A program made the position numbers and the translations under genes. Positions 11,301-23,667 of a stretch of 64,000 nt of DNA are shown piece by piece. The notes below the pieces were generated by a model, which searched no databases, was not told the origin of the DNA, and worked only from the letters and a program-made list of their open reading frames with translations. Position 1 is the first letter of the stretch, and each line of letters opens with the position of its first letter. The stretch is from Trifolium pratense (Eukaryota > Streptophyta > Magnoliopsida > Fabales > Fabaceae): contig NC_060062.1 of assembly GCF_020283565.1 (NCBI RefSeq), positions 27,712,251 to 27,776,250 on the forward strand, written 5' to 3'.

Positions 11301-13909
11301 TAAAATAGTCAAAGTTCATGGAAATTCTCCTCTGCAGTGTTTCTTTAACAAGTCTGCATGACGGGATTGAAGAAACCACCTGGAGGAGTGGACATACGGA
11401 GTCCTGCAACAAAGTTCAATAGTTAGCTTCAGAAGCTACGGCATTAATAGTTGCCAAAATTGTCTGCTTCCTCCTCCATTTAATTTGTATAATAGAAAAA
11501 CTCTGTTGTATGACCTTCACCCAAAAGAGAAACTTCATCCCTGCATATGATGTGTAGACAAGAAGTATCAATATCTTAGAATTGATTACTGAAAAATGGT
11601 TCTCTTCACTTCTTTTGTTCTCATAAGTCCGAAACCGCAACTCTCTTCTCCAATAACTTAATCCAAGTGGCATCCACAGGATTAATTGTTCTAACTTCCT
11701 AGTTTCTTTTGAACGGCAAATATATTATTAATAATAACCAGGTCTCTGCACAAGACGAACAGAGACCGGTAAGAGTGGAAATACTGATTACTATTGTGAG
11801 TAAGGTTTACCCAACTACCTGTGAAAGGCATTCTAAAAGCATTTTGCAGCATTCTTGATGAAGACATGTCACTCCGAATCGATCAGCCAATAGAAGGAGT
11901 TGGAGCAACAAAGAGCCAGAATCAATAATTTCCTCATTCAATTGTCCATCATAAAAAAAGTCAAGCATAGCCTTGAAAGCTTCCGGAGGCACATCTCGTA
12001 AAGTAACCTCTGATGACATGCTTTCACTCATTCCATTTGTAAACATCTGTCAAAATAACAACATCTTCAATTGATGGCTCAAATGGACGGAATACAAAAA
12101 TATATAGCCACTTCCTAAAATACTTAGTTTCTCGACAATATGCTAGCTAACTAACATTGCAATGACCCAACTAAAACACATTGAATGGTGAAACTGTTTA
12201 CAATTAAATGAGGTGTTTATTGATCAACATGACAAGTCACAGGAATATACTTGTAACAAGGCATAATGCTAAACATGATAATAGTTTTATTTACCTGATC
12301 AATTTTTATAGTCATTCCTTGGATATTAGAATGTAAAGTCATAAAGAAAACATATCACAAACATTTCAGATCCTTCCTGATGTAGAAGAAGTTATTTTGG
12401 GAAATTTAGAAACATAATTTCAAAGTTTTGTTGGAAATACAGCCCATCAATTTTGTAATAAAATCTCAAATCAGTAAGCTCACTGAAGTTAATACTTCCT
12501 CTATAAAATGAAAAGTTTAATCTGTAGGTGCATAAATTTGCTGTTACGAATCACAAATTATCAGATATCAGATAGTGAAATTGGGTCACCTTGGCAAAAG
12601 GGATACTCCATAAGCTGAGAACAATTCTATGTGCTCGTGCAACAAACCCATAACTCTCAATGTAGATGTCCACATCGCTGTACTGGCCCGATAATTTTAA
12701 TTGCCCCAGTCTCTGAATGCTGACAGGAAGTGAGGGTAACGTTGAACGATGAGGTCCAATACAAGGATATGTTAACTCCACATTCTTGCCAGTCTCAAAC
12801 AACTTGATATCTGCCTTAAGACGTTCCATAATCTCTTCACATTGCTTCACTAGTGGCATCACTTGAAACTGTAGACTTAAAATCCTCAAAGAATCAAGTT
12901 GTTCGTGTGGAATCTAAAGGATAGAAGACACAACAACACATCAAATAAAATAAAAATCAGCCAAGAAAGATGATAATCAGCTAGACAAAGAGACAAGACA
13001 AACTTATCTTATCATAAATAGAGAGTGGGAATGCAATATGATTAAAGTAGAAAAGAAAAGCACACAATGATTGCCTCAATAATATATCTGCGTTGAGCAA
13101 TAAGAAGGAAGGAGTTGTACCTCAGTCCAGCCAGTGTAGATGTAGTGAAGCAGTGCATGGAGAAGCTGATAAGAAACAGTGGGAAGTGTAATGGCAAAGG
13201 AGGAGCAGAAAGAGAAGCTTCCAGAAGCAGCTAAAATGGACTTGTGAGCAGGAACAGGTCTTTCCTCTGGACCGACAATGAATAACATATCAGACAAGTC
13301 CCAACTCTCCAGAAAATTTTTGAGACCCCAATTGTCATAATCCATATGCAACTGTTTGTCAGCAGTAGCAGCAATATCATCCTCCTCAACTTGATAATCA
13401 CCAAAAAGCATATGCTTGGATAAAGGCATAAGAGTGTGTGTTAATGAGAGGACATTAACATTTCTGTACTTAACATGTTTATCCCAACTACTGAGGCCAA
13501 TATACTGAACGTTACAATTGGGATGAGAATCAGACCACTGGAAGACAACATCCTGGAAAGGGTATTTCCCATTACCAATGCTGATGAAGCCATCGTAGAT
13601 ACTGATCCAATAACTCTGAAACGAGTTGGAACAGCAGAGACCAACCCCTGCCGCATCAACAACAGTTTTACCGTTGACCTCAATTCTGAGGCGTCGATTC
13701 CTATGACTCCCCAATATGATTGTGTAGTGAGGACTGCTATCTCTTTTGTAGTGGTACCCTTGGCTTCCCACATTCTCCCTAAAAACCAAAGTGACATCGT
13801 TGCAGGCAAATGCATCAAAAGCCACACATCCCCTACCTGCTTCCTGGAATTTTAAATCCTCTCGCCACGCGCACTCAAATGGTGGCACAGTCAGGAACTT
13901 CTCTACCAT
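8397..13909 (-). CDS. BTB/POZ protein with N-terminal FA-methyltransferase-like and C-terminal discoidin-like domains
   Basis: Spliced model (high to low): 13121-13909, 12590-12913, 11819-12046, 11242-11403, 10576-10788, 10434-10481, 10275-10333, 9725-9857, 9538-9612, 9374-9454, 9063-9131, 8397-8615. All introns are GT-AG and the frame stays open for about 799 aa, close to the roughly 800 aa of Arabidopsis At2g30600, which it matches by eye from end to end. Residues about 15-155 resemble the farnesoic acid O-methyltransferase-like module. A first BTB lies at about 205-290 (DMLFIVGPEERPVPAHKSIL). A second starts near 335 (YSDVDIYIESYGFVARAHRI) and is followed by a BACK-like helical region. An F5/8-type C (discoidin) fold spans about 625-795, ending NFCICYLELYGYF. 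BTB proteins often act as CUL3 adaptors; that role is inferred here. The acceptor of the 9538 exon could lie 6 bases earlier, adding two residues. Confidence 0.92.
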
Positions 13910-15450
13910 CTTTAATTAATCTAACAACTCAAAACAGGATTGCTGTAATTAAAAAAAAAAAAAAAAAGGTTGTCACTTGTGAGTAATATTGAATATGGAT
14001 GAATACTCGATCAATCAATATATACCAATGATAAATATATGGAAGCCAATTTGCAATGCAAATCAACATATCACTATCCTGAGACAAGAAAAATAGGCAG
14101 AGACAGTTACTAGAACCTTTCCAACTTATAGAAAACCAAAAACAAAATGATAGTGCTCATATCATAAAGCTGGATGTTTCACTCATAGAGTGCTAATGCC
14201 TTCCAACACAATCACATTGACCTGTGTTGTTTTTGTATCTACTTTAGTATGAGGTGGTTGTGGGTGTCTGAGAATAATCTAAGTTATATTTGAGCATTCA
14301 AAACTGGTCACAAGGATTGAACTTATAAAAGGCAGGCTTCTATTGCGCTGAAAACTGCAGGCTTTAAAAAGCTTCCCACAATCAATAATAAGTCGTATGT
14401 TGATATTGCAAATTTCAGTAGCAAGAGCAAGGCCATAAAGTCCATTACAGAAAAGCAAAATCAAACTATAAAGTACAATATTTCATACTGAGCATAACAC
14501 TCTAATGCATTCACTTCACATATTAGATGTAGCCGGTGTATTTGGCATCTCCCTATGGCAATGGCATCTCACTTCACATAGTGGAATTTGGACAAGTTCC
14601 ACAATATGCTATTTAGTACCAAATGTTGTCAAATAGCTCTTATAGCACGCCATAGCATCATTGCATAGCGGAATTTTAACAATCCACTATTCACAATTGA
14701 CAACATTGGCCTATTTAGAACTATACAGGTTATTTGGTAACTTCTCTAATTTGATTCTCGAGTCCATTGAAAATGACTCTACTAATGAAGGAGGAATCTC
14801 CCTCCCTACTATCTTTATGTCTGGAATCACGGTGAGTTTAATGAAATCATAGTGGCACCGTGATTTTGTTATTCAGAGTGTAACTTTTGGATGAAATCAT
14901 TGTGATACACTATGATTATGCTAAACTCACTTTGAATCCAAATTTGTAATTAAACTACTATTTATATTATAGATCAAGTCCTTGTGAGAGCAGTGTTTTA
15001 TCCAATCCAAATAATAATCTCTGGCCAATAATACAACCTATGAATCACTACAAATGTCGAATTAACCCCAAAAACAACACTAATAATATATAATTTATTT
15101 ATTTTTAACCAAAACAAACTTAACTCATTTCATTAATCAGGAAATGTTCAATACTTAGAGGAATAAATTCGAAACTACAGAAACTAGCCCGGGAGAATAT
15201 GGAAAGCAATATATGATTTTGAAAGTTAAAAAATTATCAAAAAAGCATAATCTCAAAAACATCAACAAGATTTCATAATAATAAAAATAAAACAAATTTT
15301 AAGATCCCCAATTGAATTAAGAGAGAAAATTACCTGCAAAATTAAGATCCTTTTGGATGAATTTGCTGAAAACAAGGCAACTTCACATAATCGGTCAAAA
15401 TGGGAAATAGAAAAGAGCTTATGAAGAAATTTGCGGTGTATTAGATTAGA
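13910..15450 (-). other. Probable 5' UTR intron and leader of the BTB gene
   Basis: On the minus strand a pyrimidine-rich tract (complement of the A run at 13950-13966) followed by an AG precedes 13942, giving a good acceptor 33 bases before the ATG. A donor-like GTAATTTTC lies just below 15334. A noncoding first exon at about 15334-15440 and a 1.4-kb leader intron are therefore likely. The intron carries a small MITE. An AT-rich TATA-like run is at 15463-15478. No transcript evidence was available. Confidence 0.45.
14822..14940. repeat. Short inverted-repeat MITE in the leader intron
   Basis: The ends TGGAATCACGGTGAGTTTAA and TAAACTCACTTTGAATCCA are inverted copies with a few mismatches, and the arms extend about 33 bases through 'aatcatagtg'. 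The total is 119 bp and non-coding. Neighbouring 14540-14700 contains further short palindromic phrases (e.g. 'agtggaatttggacaagttccac') from another small repeat. Confidence 0.6.
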
Positions 15451-16196
15451 TTAGAACATAGATTATATATATATATGTATGAATTAATTAATGATGATGA
15501 ATAGAGGTGAATCCTTATCCAAGAAAAATATGAAATATCTATGCTGACTAAGATCCTAGTAAGGTAATGATTTGGATCCAAAACAATTTTGATTTGATTT
15601 TATTGTCATTTTATGCGTATCTTTGCTTGATTTTGACACGTGGGACCATCCTCGTCAGCTTAACATCCATTAAATTGGATTCAATACTGTTTTTTTATCG
15701 ACGCATTCATGTATTCAGAACTTCGTGATCGTTCGATCAACATCGAACGGTTCAAGATTTATACAAATTTTGAGTAGTTTGAAATTTGGGTCGTTTGATC
15801 TAGATCTAATGATGAATATATGTGAAAAAATGAATGTAGAGAATGATGGTACGCCATTCATATCTTTGCTCTAATGATTTAATTTGTAACAACAGGGAAA
15901 TGTTACCTTACTGTACAACACCAATTGATTGAGATAAGTAAACTTTGGTTTGGTGTATCCTTCCACTGAATTTGTCTTTTATCTTCTTAGATAAAATTCA
16001 CGTTACGCCCCCTGTTTTTCTGGATTCTTCTTGGGATGGGACTTACATCCTCACACACACCATTATACAAAGGTAAGGAGAGAAATATTTACTCTCTAAT
16101 TAATTAACTAATCTTTGTTGCTTTTAATTTTTTATCTTCTTGGAGTAGTTCTTTTAATAAATTAAAGTACAATCAATTAATGTTTTATCATTACAA
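15451..16196. other. Intergenic, no gene
   Basis: AT-rich DNA between the BTB gene and the copia element. 15690-15860 contains phrases such as 'cgtgatcgttcgatcaacatcg' that look like a diverged repeat also seen at 54395-54430. No coding signal. Confidence 0.4.
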
Positions 16197-16549
16197 TGTT
16201 ATAAGTAATTAAATAAATCATCAAATTAAGGTGAAAGAGATGTTTCACTATTAATGTTGAAATATTCATGGATAATGTCAACTTAAAATAGTAATATAGA
16301 TTATTATCTATCTTTGTCAACTTAGAATAGTAAATTTAATTTGTTTTTATTCATGACTTTACTAGTATAAAAAGTCACTTTGTGTTCAATGTAAAATGCA
16401 CCTTTCATGAATGATATGAATACATCTAACTCTTCTACTCTCATAATTTCCTTAAGTTTTAATTTAATATTTGCAGCTTATAACTAGATTAGTAATTTTA
16501 TCATCCTATTAGTACCTAATAAATAATTAAATATTTAAATTTCATAACA
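16197..16549 (+). repeat. 5' LTR of the copia element
   Basis: Starts TGTTATAAG and ends CATAACA (TG...CA), 353 bp. It has a TATA-like TATAAAAAG near 16368 that could serve as the element promoter. It differs from the 3' LTR at one T/C and one T/G position. Confidence 0.95.
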
Positions 16550-16566
16550 CGTTATCAGCACGATCG
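16550..16566 (+). promoter_or_regulatory. Putative primer-binding site
   Basis: CGTTATCAGCACGATCG directly follows the 5' LTR, where the PBS is expected. The same CGTTATCAG follows the LTR at the right edge of the window. The primer tRNA was not assigned. Confidence 0.6.
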
Positions 16567-16603
16567 TTTCTATCGGAAGTGATTTATCACCACCAGGTCA
16601 GAC

Positions 16604-19600
16604 ATGGAACATGTCAAAGACATTTGCATCCCGGACAGTGGAACTACCCACACGATCCTCAAAAGTAAGAAATATTTCAATGATTTAAATTCTACTAAAG
16701 GTGTGATAAATACTATCTCAGGACCTGCTGATTTAATAGAAGGGACAGGTAATGCTATGTTCATGTTACCAAATGGAACAAAATTTGTCATTAATGATGC
16801 TTTATATTCTCCTAAATCAAAGAGAAATTTGTTGAGTTTTAATGATATATATCGTCAAGGGTTTGACACTGAAACTGTAACTGAAGGCAATATGAAATAT
16901 ATTAATATTACTACTAATGTTTCTGGAAAGAAGAAAACCTTAGAAAAGCTACCAAAATTGCCTTCGGGATTACATTATACATATATACATAAAATTGAAT
17001 GTAATTTGGTAGTAAAAGAAGACCCCAAAACTATGATTTTATGGCATGACCGTTTAGGTCACCCTGGTTCAACAATGATGCGAAAAATAATTGAAAGTAC
17101 TCATGGTCATCCTTTGAAAGGTTTAAAGTTTACAAAAGATGATAAACCATGTGAAGCCTATTCTCTTGGAAAACTAATAACAAAACATTCACCAGGCAAA
17201 ATTCATATAGAATCACCTGCATTTCTTGAAAGGATTCAAGGTGATATATGTGGACCTATCCATCCACCGTCTGGACCATTCAGATATTTTATGGTATTAA
17301 TTGATGCATCTAGTAGATGGTCGTATGTTTGTTTATTGTCAAGTCGTGATATGGCATTTGCAAAATTTCTTGCACAAATAATTAAATTAAGAGCACAATT
17401 TCCTGATTATACTATAAAGAAAATTAGACTTGACAATGCTGGTGAAGTTACATCAGAATCATTCAATAATTATTGCATGTCGGTTGGAATCACTGTTGAA
17501 CACCCTGTTCCTCATGTGCATACACAAAATGGCTTAGTTGAGTCGTTAATAAAACGTCTTCAATATATAGCTAGACCATTAATAATGAGAACTAAGCTAC
17601 CAGTTACTGTTTGGGCTCATGCAATTTTACATGCTGCAGCACTCATCCGTCTAAGGCCGAGTGCTGATCATAAATACACCCCTTATCAGCTTGCAATTGG
17701 TAAGGAACCAAATATTTTCCATTTAAAAATTTTTGGTTGTGCAGTATATGTCCCAATAGCTCCACCACAAAGAACAAAAATGGGACCTCAAAGGAGATTG
17801 GGAATATATGTAGGGTATGAATCACCGTCTATTATTAGATACCTTGAACCTTTAACAGGTGATGTTTTTCAGGCAAGATTTGCTGATTGTCATTTTGATG
17901 AAACAAAATTTCCAACACTAGGGGGAGAAAATAAACACATAGAAAATGAAATAACATGGTATGTACCATCTTTATTACATTTGGACCCATATAATAAATC
18001 ATGGGAAGAAAATGTAAAGAAAATAGTACACTTACAAGATTTAGCAAACCAACTGCCAGATTCATTCACTGATTTGAAAAGAGTGACAAAGTCACATGTA
18101 CCAGCTATAAATGTCCCAGCTAGAATTGATATTTCAAAAACAAATGATGTAGCAAGTACATCCAAGGCACGCTTGAAGCGTGGCCGACCTATGGGATCCA
18201 AAGACAAAAATCCCCGAAAAAGAAAAGAAACAGAAAAGGTGAATATGATTGAAAGTGATCCTGAAAAGACACTAGATAACAACAAATCCATGACTAAAAA
18301 TTGTGCTCTCGAAGAAGCACAAAATGATGACAATGAGATCATTAATAATGAAGCTGATAACAAGAATGATCTCGAGATTTCAATAAATTATGTTAATACA
18401 GGAAATCTGTGGAGCCGAAAAGGTATGAAAATTGATGAAATATTTTCGTTCTCAATTGCATGTGAAATCATAAATGAAAATGATGATCCTGAACCCAAAA
18501 CTGTGAATGAATGTCAAAATAGACATGATTGGAAAAATTGGAAAGATGCGATAAATACTGAGTTAAACTCTCTTAAAAATCGAAAAGTATTTGGACCCAT
18601 TGTGGATATACCTGAAGGTGTGAAACCTGTTGGGTATAAGTGGGTCTTTGTAAGAAAATGAAATGAGAAAAATGAGATTGTAAGATACAAGGCTCGTCTT
18701 GTTGCACAAGGTTTTTCCCAAAGACCAGGAATTGATTATGAGGTAACATATTCTCCTGTTATGGATGCCATTACTTTTCGTTATTTAATTGGTTTATCAG
18801 TGTTTAACAAATTGGACATGTATCTCATGGATGTTGTTACTGCTTACTTGTATGGATCACTTGATAGTAACATATATATGAAAATCCCGGAAGGATTTAA
18901 GATGCCTGAAAACTCAAAACCCAGAGAGACGTATGCAATAAAGTTGCAGAGGTCATTATACGGGTTAAAGCAGTCAGGACGCATGTGGTATAATAGACTG
19001 AGTGAATATTTATTTAAAGAAGGCTATGTAAATAATCCTATTTGCCCTTGTGTTTTTATAAGAAAAACAATATCTGGTTTTGTAATAATCGCTGTCTATG
19101 TTGATGATTTAAATAGCATTGGTACCAATAAAGAAATTAAAGAAGCAAGAGATTACTTAAAGAAAGAATTTGAAATGAAAGATTTGGGGAAAACCAAATT
19201 CTGCCTTGGTTTGCAAATTGAATATACTAAAAATGGTATATTGGTACATCAATCAAACTATACAGAAAGTGTATTGAAAAGATTCAACATGGACAAAGCC
19301 AACCCTTTGAGTACCCCAATGATGGGCAGAACATTAAATGTTGAAAAGGATCCGTTTAGACCTAAGGAAGAAAATGAAACAGATCTTGGCTCTGAAGTAC
19401 CATACCTCAGTGCCATTGGGGCACTCATGTACCTTGCCAACTGTACAAGGCCTGATATAGCATTTGCAGTGAATTTACTAGCAAGATTCAGTTCATGTCC
19501 TACAAAGAGACATTGGAAAGGAATAAAACATATTTTTCGATATCTCCGAGGTACTTCTGATTTTGGTTTGTTTTATTCTAACAATACAAAACCAGTTTTA

Positions 19601-20095
19601 CTTGGTTATGCAGATGCAGGATATTTGTCAGATCCACATAATGCTAAATCACAGACTGGATATGTGTTTACATATGGTGACACCGCAATATCATGGAGAT
19701 CTCAAAAGCAAATACTTGTAGCAACTTCTTCAAATCATGCTGAAGTAATTGCCCTCCATGAAGCTAGCAAAGAATGTAGATGGTTGAGATCAGGAACTCA
19801 ACATATCCAAGGAACGTCTGGTTTACCAACTGATAAGAATCCAACAATTTTGTATGAAGACAATGCTGCATGTGTTACTCAGATGAAAGAAGGTTACGTC
19901 AAAAGTGATAGAACCAAACACATCCCTCCAAAATTCTTCTCATTCACACAAGAGCTAGAAAGAAACAAAGAGGTTGATATTCAATACATTCGTTCGAGTG
20001 AAAATGAGACCGATCTCTTTACAAAGGCACTTTCCACATCAGTCTTCAAGAAACACGTACGAAGTATTGGAATGCGTCACCTTCGAGACCTTTGA
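16604..20095 (+). pseudogene. copia pol (protease, integrase, RT, RNase H) with one nonsense codon
   Basis: One continuous frame broken only by TGA at 18659-18661. Protease: DSGTTHT near the N-terminus. Integrase zinc region: LWHDRLGHPG with the histidine pair, but the second cysteine of the expected C..C is a tyrosine (PCEAYSLGK). Integrase core: acidic residues in GDICGPI, RLDNAG and NGLVES. RT: KARLVAQGFSQRPG, DVVTAYLYG and YVDD. RNase H: YADAGYLSD and LYEDNAACV. The nonsense codon lies between integrase and RT, in a context where plant copia elements usually have arginine. The altered zinc cysteine and the stop suggest this copy cannot supply its own enzymes. gag is missing upstream. Confidence 0.93.
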
Positions 20096-20261
20096 AGAAG
20101 AATTACCTAGGCTTGGTTAAGGGGGAGCATAATGTTGTACTCTTTTTCCCTTATTGAGGTTTTTATCCCAATGGGTTTTTCCTAATAAGGTTTTTAACGA
20201 GGCAACGTATGTTCCCATCACATTCTTCTCAACAAAATTAAATGGAGCACTATGATGAATA

Positions 20262-20275
20262 TTTCAAAGGGGGAG
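20262..20275 (+). promoter_or_regulatory. Polypurine tract
   Basis: AAAGGGGGAG immediately precedes the 3' LTR, as expected for the plus-strand primer of an LTR element. Confidence 0.8.
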
Positions 20276-20628
20276 TGTTATAAGTAATTAAATAAATCAT
20301 CAAATTAAGGTGAAAGAGATGTTTCACTATTAATGTTGAAATATTCATGGATAATGTCAACTTAAAATAGTAATATAGATTATTATCTATCTTTGTCAAC
20401 TTAGAATAGTAAATTTAATTTGTTTTTATTCATGACTTTACTAGTATAAAAAGCCACTTTGTGTTCAATGTAAAATGCACCTTTCAGGAATGATATGAAT
20501 ACATCTAACTCTTCTACTCTCATAATTTCCTTAAGTTTTAATTTAATATTTGCAGCTTATAACTAGATTAGTAATTTTATCATCCTATTAGTACCTAATA
20601 AATAATTAAATATTTAAATTTCATAACA
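20276..20628 (+). repeat. 3' LTR of the copia element
   Basis: 353 bp, TGTTATAAG to CATAACA, two mismatches to the 5' LTR. It is followed by the target duplication TACAA. Confidence 0.95.
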
Positions 20629-20633
20629 TACAA

Positions 20634-21469
20634 ACATTTATAGTTGCTTTTCGCCATCAGTTTGTTGTGAATTTGTGTCCGTTTTGATATCAAGTGGTTT
20701 CAATCACCTCTCGATCGCAGTTGGAGGGATCAAAACGTGATTCTCCCTACCAACTTCAGCATCAATCATCACTGAATCAACTAATGATTGAATACCCTTA
20801 CAAACGCTTAAAACATTCCTTAAGTGAATTGGGTCATGATAAACAGTGTCCCCGGGGTACGTGTTAAACATATCTAAAAAAAAATAAAAAAAATAAAATT
20901 TATATTGAAAAGACAACTTTTTGTACTTTCGAGGATTGAATGCACGCATTTCGAGACATAATTTCAATTTTAACATGCTTAATCAGTGCCCTAAGGGTAC
21001 TGTTTAGCATTTTTCAAGTAATTTTTTCTGTTTTAATAAATTAAGAGTAAAAATAACTTAATTTATCATTATTTATTAATAAACTCTAAAAAGAACAAAA
21101 ATTTGGGACGAATGGAGTTATAAAATAGTAAGAGAAAAAAAAATAATAACTAGTGCGCATAACTAGTGTCTCCGAGGCACTAGTAACATAACCTCGAAAC
21201 TTGTATAATCTATCTTTTTAAAATATATATATAAATTTCTTTTCAATATAACATTTCCTTTTTTAGTTTTTTTAATGAGTCATGCTAAACAGTGCCCCGA
21301 GTCTTTTGTTAAGCATACCAGAAAAGGAAATAAAAAATAAAATTATTGTTGAAAAGATAACTTTTTATAATTTTTAGATATTGAATGCACAAGTTGCAAT
21401 ACAAAATTTCTATATTAAACACCGACTTCCCACATCCCCCGAGGTTAACTAGACTGAGTATAACTTATA
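20634..21469. other. Repeat-like intergenic DNA
   Basis: Contains several copies of a phrase on the theme 'catgcTaaacagtgcccYgag' in both orientations (about 20835-20875, 20970-21012, 21278-21320). This points to decayed inverted-repeat elements. The ORF at 20704-20976 lies inside this repeat and is not considered a gene. Confidence 0.4.
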
Positions 21470-21763
21470 CTCCCCCAGTCCTTTTTATAAGGAACAATTT
21501 GGAAAAAAATTGATCATTTTTATAAGAAACATTGATCAATTTTCAAATGTTTTAAATGTTTAGTTTCAATTATTCACTTATTTATTATGAAAGATAATAT
21601 TAAAAATAAGTAAGTTAGTTGAATTAAGATTAATTAAATAAAGGTATACGTGAAATAAATTTAAATTTTAAAAAATGTTAATTGAAAATAACCATTTACA
21701 ATGTATTTTCTTGGTCTATGTGATTTTTTCAAAGTATTCCTTATAAAAAAGGACTAGAGAGAG
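21470..21763. mobile_element. Stowaway-type MITE with TA target duplication
   Basis: Begins CTCCCCCAGTCCTTTTTATA and ends with the inverse (TATAAAAAAGGACTAGAGAGAG). It is 294 bp and flanked by TA on both sides (21468-21469, 21764-21765). Non-coding. Termini and TA duplication fit the Tc1/mariner-derived Stowaway group. Confidence 0.75.
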
Positions 21764-23206
21764 TATTTACATAAACTTTATGCAATGTCATTGTAATTTT
21801 CTCTAATTTATATATTAAAGGCGGGATGGAATAACTTATTTAACTATTAATTAATTTAAGGCTTAATTAGTCTATGAAATTTGCTTTTTAGGCCCCTATA
21901 TTACTCTGAGGTCCCCCGTCTTGACGATTTTGCCCTTGAAAATCAATTTGGAAATTATAATACAAATTTGTATGTGTTCGTACTGTAACTACCGAAATCA
22001 CACATTGCAACATTTTCGCCCTACGTCAACACAAAAAAAAAAGTGTTGTGTAATGTGCAAAAACCGTTATCTTTTTCCTACTTTAGAGAACAGTTTTCTG
22101 TGCTACTTTAGAGAACATAGGAAACCGTTGTTGTTGACCGTGACATTTTAAAAAAAATTAGAAATTTATGGTGAGGCCTATTGATGAGAGTAGAGCAGCA
22201 ACGATATTCACACCCTTCTTATTTAACCTATACCACAAGGCATTAACACAAATGTTACTTTTTTTTAAAGAGGCTAAATTATATTAGTAAAAGAAAGTAA
22301 AGGGAAAATAGGTACAAGAAGTACAACAACTTCTCTAAAACTAGAATTGAAAAGAAAAAAAAAATCCATTATCCATATGTTTGTATATGTTATATGTGTA
22401 TTGGCCACATATTCATGTTTATTCATAGAAGTTAATTTGTAATATCTGTGAAGGTTGATGTATTTACCATTTTCCATAATGTAAATCAAAGGATTGTTGT
22501 ATTTTTCCTTGATGTAGACCAATAATTTCTTAAATCCCGTTGGATAACTATAAAACCAATATGAAGCAGCTTGTAAATATATATAATAATAAATGGAGTT
22601 TATATTTTTATGTTATCAGAAAGATATATAAACTTCATTTGATTATTTATAACATCCCAAACTGCTTTCAGAATGACCGACTGATTATTTATAATGCTTC
22701 AGCTAACTCATCTTCCCTAATAAAAGGACTAGTGGAGTGAGAACTTGATCTGTTGTTATCTGATACGAACCTCACACGCTGATATTTTAAAACAACTTCA
22801 TCCACTACTTAGAATTATATATGTTTACCTACGTTTACGATGGATTTAACCAAATTGCACTACAATAGGAACTACTTTAGTTTCCCCTTAGCCGTATATA
22901 TCCCATGGACCTATCATATTAATCCCCTCTTCCTTATTAATAAGATATACATGTTGTGTTTAAAAATAATGGGTAACGGATAATGATTAAGCTCACATCT
23001 TAGCAACTTGACTTAACCAAAAACTAAACTCACGTGTGTACTAAATAAGTATAAGATCCACTAAATAATTAGGAATAAGATCTCAATTATATATATATAT
23101 AAAAAAAAGTACCATCACTGAATAAACCATAAAGATAAACATGTTCTAGCATAAAATTTAAATAAAAACACCGGGATGTCACATTCAAGAGAATAAAGAA
23201 GATGAA

Positions 23207-23545
23207 CATGCTGTGAAGGTCACAAATGAAGGGAAAACAGGAGGAAGAGGAAATGGTTGTGGAGGAAGACGATGGAGGAAAGGAAGACAATCTAATGAAT
23301 TCTATAAGTGTCCCGAGTTAAGGCATTTTCAGTTTGAGTCTTCAACTTTGGAAGAAAAAGTAAACTATGTTGAGTTTGATGAAGACATAAATGTTAATTG
23401 CGGCTCATATTGAAACAAATGACACTTTGGAAAAGATTGTATCGTTTCTTGATTAGCGATGCATCAGCCATATGTGTGGCAATAAGGATTAGTTTCACAA
23501 TCTTAGTGAAAATTTCAGAGTATCGGTACTAAATAAGAAAACGAA
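23207..23545 (+). pseudogene. copia gag zinc-knuckle/protease fragment
   Basis: In one frame the sequence reads like the end of a copia gag: a glycine/arginine-rich stretch (TGGRGNGCGGRRWRKGRQS), a degraded zinc knuckle (FYKCPELRHFQFESS), an acidic linker, then the protease entry. There the expected Asp-Ser-Gly is disrupted by a stop (SFLD*RC), and HMCGNK follows. A second stop is present. This family differs from the copia element at 16.2 kb. Flanking gag and pol parts are not recognisable, so it is a relic inside the Mutator-like element. Confidence 0.7.
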
Positions 23546-23667
23546 AATTCAGGCGCTATTATTTGTATGTCTCTTATTTATCAGTATTGTCATTTCTGTT
23601 CTAATGGCTATAACAAAACCAAAATTCAGGATTGAGCATATCTCTCTCCCTATACTCTATACTTTTT

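Larger units (their letters stand above)
16197..20628 (+). mobile_element. Ty1/copia LTR retrotransposon lacking gag
   Basis: The element is bounded by two 353-bp LTRs that differ at two positions, and it is flanked by a perfect 5-bp target duplication TACAA (16192-16196 and 20629-20633). It has a primer-binding-like site right after the left LTR, one long pol frame in the copia order protease, integrase, reverse transcriptase, RNase H, and a purine-rich tract before the right LTR. Only 54 bases separate the left LTR from the protease frame, so the whole gag region is absent. A single in-frame stop interrupts pol. The near-identical LTRs indicate a recent insertion. Confidence 0.95.

Noticed and set aside
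13441..13855. Long overlapping ORFs on both strands (126-128 aa)
   Set aside because: They are shadows of the first coding exon of the BTB gene, which has domain support in its own frame.
17643..18363. Minus-strand ORFs up to 157 aa inside the copia element
   Set aside because: Antisense shadows of the integrase-to-RT frame, with no recognisable motif.
23087..23290. Minus-strand Ser-rich ORF
   Set aside because: Antisense of the Gly/Arg-rich copia gag fragment.
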